Source: Bimastos eiseni (taxonomy: Eukaryota > Annelida > Clitellata > Crassiclitellata > Lumbricidae). From it: a stretch of DNA of 64,000 bases. The position numbers and the translations under genes were made by a program. The first letter of the stretch is position 1, and every line of letters begins with the position of its first letter. Location: assembly GCA_959347315.1 (NCBI GenBank), contig OY365815.1, forward strand, positions 14,675,459-14,739,458, in the 5' to 3' direction. The notes below the pieces were generated by a model. That model had not been told where the DNA came from. It did not search any database and was given only the letters and a program-made list of their open reading frames with translations. Shown one piece after another: positions 59,101 through 64,000 of the stretch.

Positions 59101-59676
59101 ATACATGTATGCAGAGACAGAGAGGGGTGAGAACGAGGTAGTGAGCCAAGATAAGTCCTCTTGACTTCTCAACCATGGATCTTAGGACCATAACTATGGT
59201 CGATTTTGTGAACTTCTGATGGCAGTTGTAAATGCGCATTACATGCATGAAACAGGAACATTTTATTAAGTTTAATTGATTGCCTGCCTAGTAGCTAATG
59301 GAGCTTGAGATGTTGATATAGCCTATGTCAGCTGAGGAATGCATCGGCCTACTTACGAAAACGGTGTTGCTCTGTTTGGCTGTAAAATTTACCGGAGATG
59401 AATTTGCTTCTTTGTGAAATTGCGTAGGCGCTGCAACAGTGTTTTATTTTTCAGTAAACGGCAATTAGCCAACCTTCTGATCCACATTTTATTTTAGGAC
59501 GCAACATGTAGCCGACATCAACAAATAAGCGTTTCTTTTCTTCAAAGAACTCCCTGCGACTGTGACAGGGCGTCTCTCAGTAGATACTCTGGAAGGCATA
59601 AAAATGCTCTCATTCAGTAGATAATGGTGTCAATGAGGGACTAACCGGGCAGTTCCTATAAGTAAAAATAGGCGGC

Positions 59677-59955
59677 GCCAGTATGCACATAAGTCTAAGC
59701 AATTTTTTGGGATATTGGCCACGCGTTGTTTGTTTATGTTGTTCCGGTCGATGGCTGGCGCAAGAATTAAAATTTGATTCCATTATGGATGAATATATAA
59801 ATTTTATAATCTGGTTGACTTCTAAGTAATTTTGCGTGAAGAAGCATACAGCATAAAGCAACCAAACAACATCAAGCACCCAATTTAACCTCGGGTAGCC
59901 TACCCACATTTCATCCTGGCGCCATCTATAGCAGCCATGTTTCTAGAGTCCCCCA
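59677..59955 (+). repeat. Dispersed repeat, copy 2 (mate at 25111-25555)
   Basis: Carries the same ordered blocks as 25111-25555 (ATATTGGCCACGCGTTGTTT, CGATGGCTGGCGCAAGAATT, GGGTAGCCTACCCACATTTC, CTGGCGCCATCTAT) without the internal insertion. Lies in gene D just before exon 9. Confidence 0.75.
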
Positions 59956-60203
59956 TTCAGTAATAAGGTGCTTTAAGCTTATCTTGCATTTTGATGTGAT
60001 GTCTACGATTCATAGCGGGTCTTGTTATGACTCTGCAAGTCTACCATGCTTTCTGCAAGTTAAAAAATTTCCTACAGTTAAACAAAATTCATATAGGCTA
60101 CCGTTAATAATGTTAGTTTTAATGTTGAAAGCATTATGTAAATACGTTATACCTGTCAAAAATATGTAACCTTATATATAACTCTCAACTGTGTCATTGA
60201 AAG

Positions 60204-60422
60204 GACGAAGCTATTGATTTGCTGGTGAAACACGCAACTGAATACTGTCAACTTCTACTGAACAGACGATTAAAGACTCCGATCGAACAGAGACATACTC
60301 GACAGGGAGAATGCCTCTGTCAATTTGTGGAAAGTATTCTGATCTTCGGAAAAACATCATGCTGCGACTGCATCTTTGGAGTTAGAAGTCGTCATCCATG
60401 GAGACGCTACTGCTTGTTCTAA
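60204..60422 (+). pseudogene. Gene D exon 9: intact terminal exon of the broken copy
   Basis: It begins DEAIDLLVKHATEYCQLLLN and contains RHTRQGECLCQFVES, the SCCDCIFG cluster and the RHPWRRYCLF tail, ending in TAA. It is open and near-identical to the exons of genes A-C despite the upstream wreckage. This points to recent death of the gene or homogenisation by conversion. An AATAAA lies at 60571-60576. Confidence 0.82.
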
Positions 60423-61474
60423 TTAAGTTCACCATTTAAGGGCCTGCTATGCGCAAATTTCACCAAGACAGACTTTGAATACAAAATCCGTTGGATTTAT
60501 TTTACGTTTGATCGATTGTGTTTTTCTCACGCAATTTGCATGAAGTTGCTAGATTTTAATTATAGGGTTTAATAAATTGCACAGTACGTTGATTGCTAGC
60601 CTAACTTATATTTTGAGTTAGGCTGCTACTGCCATGACAACTTAATTTTGCAATTAGTTGTAGCCTGCAATTTAACTGGGGAACTATAGTACCTGTTGCC
60701 ATTTATTAAGTTGAATTCTATATTTTTATAATAATATTAGGCCTGCTCGAAATCAAACGTATGCTTTCTACTTTCTGATATCGCCATATTCACTTCATCA
60801 AGAGCTTAGCCATTTACATTATAAGAAATTGCATGCTTGGGCAGCTACATGTACTTCAGGTTTACCTCTTGTACTGCACACTTGGACTGAAAATCTTCTT
60901 GAATTTCTCTTTTCTCTTGATTTCAATATCCACGCTGCAACCGTTGCGATCGCTTGCATCCCGTTTTATGCCTACCTCACCGCATATAATATACGCACCT
61001 ACAAGTTTGTCACCCCGTAGAAATTCAGCATTATTTCTGATTTAGTCACCATTAATGTCTCACCCGGTTATCGCCAATTCTCAGTTTTAAACTCAACTCA
61101 TCACTTATTTAATTAATAGCCCATGTTCATTAAAGTTATCGTGAGCTTCGTTCACGATTTCTTCATTTGTTCAGACACAGTACAGACACAGACACAGTCT
61201 GATGGCATAGTGGGAATGAGAATGCTTGCCCTTCAATACACCTTTTAACTTTCTTTCTCTGTTGTCGCGCTGGAGTCCTTTATGTAACATAAAGCGTTCG
61301 TAAGCGGTCTCGACCGCTGGTAAATAGTGCATCAGGAGTAGGCCCATAGGTGTGGCTTTAAAAGAGAGAGGAGGATCAAAGATCAAGTTTGACTGCATCG
61401 ACCTAGAGAGGATCAAGAAGCCATAAACGAGCCATAAAGCGCCGTTGCAACCGTACAGCTATGAGCTTGGCCTT

Positions 61475-61860
61475 GGATATCCCACACTGCACCATGTTTC
61501 TGAAACGCACGACGACCTTCCTCTCAAATTTGTCTGCCCCTCTATGTCTTTGTCAATCAGTGACCGTTATAGATCTGTTCCAGATTCTTCTATCATGCCT
61601 CGAACATTTCACTCAGAACTGAAATCTGACCTCTTCAAGAATCCTTGCCTCGCCTCATTTGATCATCCACCTTTCAGTTCTAAACGACATCCACCTAAGC
61701 AGCTGCTATGCCTCCCGTTACCCTCAGGCAGCCAGACTCGAACCTCATTCGGACAACCCTCTTGGACAACCATTCTGACTTGACGATAATTAACGGTGCC
61801 ATGCGCTTGCGTTCGAGTGGCACTTTAATAAGTTCAGAGTTAACGATTATGTTTAGGGCC
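61475..61860 (+). mobile_element. LINE C-terminal tail and 3' UTR
   Basis: TFHSELKSDLFKNPCLASF is encoded at about 61605-61660. The sequence matches 13697-13925. The 3' part (TGCGCTTGCGTTCGAGTGGC, ACTTTAATAAG) resembles LINE 3' UTR ends. Lies downstream of gene D. Confidence 0.65.
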
Positions 61861-62127
61861 TACATGTACGTTTAGACATATAAACCTATTAGCACATGTT
61901 GGAGAATGTACAAAGGAGGCCAATAATTATCGTTATAAATAGAGAACGCCGAATGAGTTTGTCAGATAGAATGAACTAGTCTTGTTCATTTTCTCACTTT
62001 GAAAGGAGTGTCCTGAAAAACTAAGCTCGAAGGTGTAAAGAAGACTAACTTCGGCACTGAATGTTTTTTCTGCTGTCAGATTTGGTACATTAAAATGGCA
62101 TCTTCTACATGTTTGATCATAGAAACA

Positions 62128-62215
62128 CCATTCCGGGACGTTACATTGTCCCGGAATGGACCTGCCCGGGACGCGGGACATTTTGATCAATTCTGGGATA
62201 TGTGGTCACCCTAGC
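62128..62215. repeat. Dispersed repeat with a perfect 12 bp hairpin
   Basis: CCATTCCGGGAC (62128-62139) and GTCCCGGAATGG (62148-62159) are perfect inverted repeats with an 8 bp loop. The downstream GGGACGCGGGACATTTTGAT and TGTGGTCACCCTA match 13950-14005. Confidence 0.65.
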
Positions 62216-64000
62216 AGCCACTTTACTTAAAGACTTCGACCATTCTCGCTCCTATACTCTGGCTAAGATCATCATCAATTTATTTCTACCAATTGAGACT
62301 TCAAACCCAACTTTCTCTACGAACTGCATAAAATTTAACGTCGTCCAAATGTTAAATGTCTCGATCATTCTCCTCCAAATTGTGTGGGAGAGAGGGATAT
62401 ATGTATTCACTCGCCTCACTGGCAATCTCACCTCTAACTGCCTCCTAACATATGGTCAACCAATGTCTTAACAACAGATTTCACTCCTCATCGAATAATT
62501 CTTGCATGACATACTTCTTCAGTTGATTCTTTTGCTGTTGTGTTGGCCGTTATTACTTTTTGTGTGTGTCGTCACTGTCGTCGATTGCACCTTCTTCAGT
62601 CTCGTAGTCTTCGATAGATGGACCCTTGGGACCGATTCTGAAAAGAAGGTTCAACGGTACCTACGTACATCATCGTCGTGGTCTGTACCGTGTTCTGGCA
62701 GAATGTTTATTAATAATGCTGCCTGGTTTGCTGTGTGTTGCGATCGTCCAAATAGTTAAGTTAATCAAATGCAATAGAATGAATCATAATATATATTTCA
62801 ATGTAATCCTTTTTCGTTTTCCTTCTAACGGGCAATATCTAAATTATTCTTTTGCTTACAGAGAATTTCGTTGATTTCGTTTGAAGCACATTTAGCAAAA
62901 TGGTCCTGAAGTTGTGAACTCACTGAAGCGAAACAGATTTTATCACGACGACTATCACGACGATATTATGCTCTAATAAATTTGAACCATCTTGGCCGCC
63001 CGCTTTCTCGGATGTCAGCGATATTCGTATCTGTTTGTAATGCACGTGACTGAACTGTTTTAATAGCTGCAGCCTACATGTACTTGCTTTATAAACTGTT
63101 TGACCAATAGTCGGCCTGTTTTGAAATAACTTTGTCGTGCCTGGATGACAAGCACCTGTAATGCAATTGCAAAAGGACCGATAGTAATAATGCACGTGAC
63201 CGGACTTTTTCATCTGGCTTAAGTTGGCACTCCTCGCCAACTTCAGAAGCTGGGTTTCGAACGTTCTCCTCTCTGAAAAGTTTAACTTATCTTTCTCGTC
63301 AAGTGTTCCAGATCTGGGTGTCACAAACTTGACCTCTTGGTTCCTTGTATTAGAACTGCTAGGGTTCAGTCTCGATCCTTTGCTTCAGTTGGGGCCTTTC
63401 TTTGTAACAAGCTTTCTTCTTCTGTTCTCTCTTCAGTTCTATTTGTATCTGACAATCCAGATCGCGCAAATATCTTTCGCTACGAAATTTATATCGATCT
63501 TCAGCATAGAGGGCGCATATACAATCAGGTTGCCTAAATCGAGATCGAACAGATTGTGAACTCGAACTGCTATAAACTTTGGACATGCTGTGCAACATTG
63601 CACTATCAACTGGTTGCATCGGCTTGTGCAATTAAACAAATAGGTAGCCATAGAATGCAAGACTTCTCTGACATTGTGAAAAAGAGCAGGGCCTAAGAGC
63701 AGAGTTAAGAGCCATAGGTATGAATTGCTGGTGATGTTGCTTCTTGGCCTCGGCACGGTAGAACGGGAGACGAGTCCTTGGCCTCGCCGCTAGCATATAA
63801 ACACATTAAATATTTTCTTAGAACTTAGCTTACAATAGGGCTCGAAAATGGAACAAACATCTCGAAAGATTATTCTGCCTTTATGGAGATTTGAACCACA
63901 CCTTTGGGTTGACGGCCTAAAGCCGTTATAGTGGGATTGCATGGTGCAATCACACACAAAATTCAGTTTAAAATGAAAATTTTAAAAACACATTTTCATT
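62216..64000. other. 3' flank, no supported gene
   Basis: Open frames of 80-134 codons occur on both strands (62920-63324 minus, 63359-63631 minus, 63224-63559 plus). They overlap each other, have no recognised domain and no clear splice context. The minus-strand pair has a charged composition (LKREQKKK, ERRTFETQLLKL) and could be a retroelement or an exon of a neighbouring gene. Near 63880-63920 the minus strand has GTGTGGTTCAAATCTCC, a B-box-like motif of a possible SINE. Confidence 0.4.

Larger units (their letters stand above)
53646..60422 (+). pseudogene. Gene D: decayed TIR-TMEM268-like copy
   Basis: Recognisable exons: 1 at 53646-54234 (broken), 2 at 55204-55281, 3 at 56126-56238, fused 4/6 at 56540-56772 (broken), 7 at 58272-58319 (stop) and 9 at 60204-60422 (open). 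Exon 5 is deleted, and I could not find exon 8; a TATG/GT/GA repeat lies where it should be. Lesions: an 8 bp TTCACACT duplication at 53843-53858, a TAA at 54029-54031 in the SPEF motif, a run of about 12 G at 54048-54059 replacing two G, a 2 bp loss near 56620 after FNK, loss of the second half of the hairpin exon, and TAA as codon 2 of exon 7. Exons 2, 3 and 9 still have good splice sites and open frames. Intron sequence is closest to gene B. A partial transcript remains possible, but not the full protein. Confidence 0.88.

Noticed and set aside
55204..60422. Treating gene D exons 2-9 as a separate TIR-less TMEM268-like gene
   Set aside because: Exon 5 is deleted, exon 4 is frameshifted and exon 7 has an in-frame TAA, so no continuous frame is possible.
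62920..63631. Overlapping minus-strand frames with charged residues
   Set aside because: Two different frames, no domain or clear splice signals. Kept only as part of the 3' flank note.

Overview
This is an intron-rich, AT-rich eukaryotic window from a metazoan, most likely a marine invertebrate deuterostome. An echinoderm or other ambulacrarian is my best guess, from the lineage-expanded TIR genes, the frequent short AGGCCTA words and the mix of CR1/L2-like, R4-like, hAT and mariner repeats. I cannot fix the species. Nothing looks bacterial: there are no operons, ribosome binding sites or CRISPR.

The core is a head-to-tail tandem array of four paralogues, all on the + strand, each with the same nine-exon architecture. 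Three look intact: gene A (5322-18646, 478 aa predicted), gene B (23286-34792, 469 aa) and gene C (38861-50011, 453 aa). The fourth, gene D (53646-60422), is a decayed copy. Exon 1 encodes a TIR domain. Exons 2-9 encode a two-helix membrane protein whose order of motifs matches the vertebrate TMEM268 family (DUF4481 domain): a VEVTIYQGC strand, an FYVxCHGCFNK block, a hydrophobic hairpin, a WCSCTCD block, an FYYYDWRPCHSQLxQFL segment and an RHTRQGECLCQFVES...CC tail. Fusion of an N-terminal TIR domain to a TMEM268-like protein is the candidate undescribed system. By inference it is a membrane-anchored, cytosolic TIR signalling or effector family. Splice sites line up copy to copy with intron phases 1,1,0,0,0,0,0,0.

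Layout: 1-5300 is intergenic with retroelement tails and a TAA tract that forms the gene A upstream region. 5322-18646 is gene A, with large introns holding LINE, fold-back and hAT elements. 18647-23285 holds tetranucleotide arrays, an R4-like retroelement remnant and the gene B upstream region with a mariner-type MITE. 23286-34792 is gene B, with two related LINE remnants, a hAT-like element and a GATA array of about 315 bp. 34793-38860 has a tRNA-derived SINE and the gene C upstream region. 38861-50011 is gene C, with a hAT MITE nested in a LINE tail. 50012-53645 has a second GTCTCGG-rich hAT element, inverted relative to the one in gene A. 53646-60422 is pseudogene D. 60423-64000 has LINE and SINE remnants and no convincing gene.

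The two ends of the protein, the TIR exon and the cysteine-rich terminal exon, are nearly identical between copies, while the membrane hairpin exon is strongly diverged. This pattern suggests gene conversion or strong constraint at the ends and diversification in the middle. All gene models were assembled by eye from splice signals and paralogue alignment, with no transcript data.
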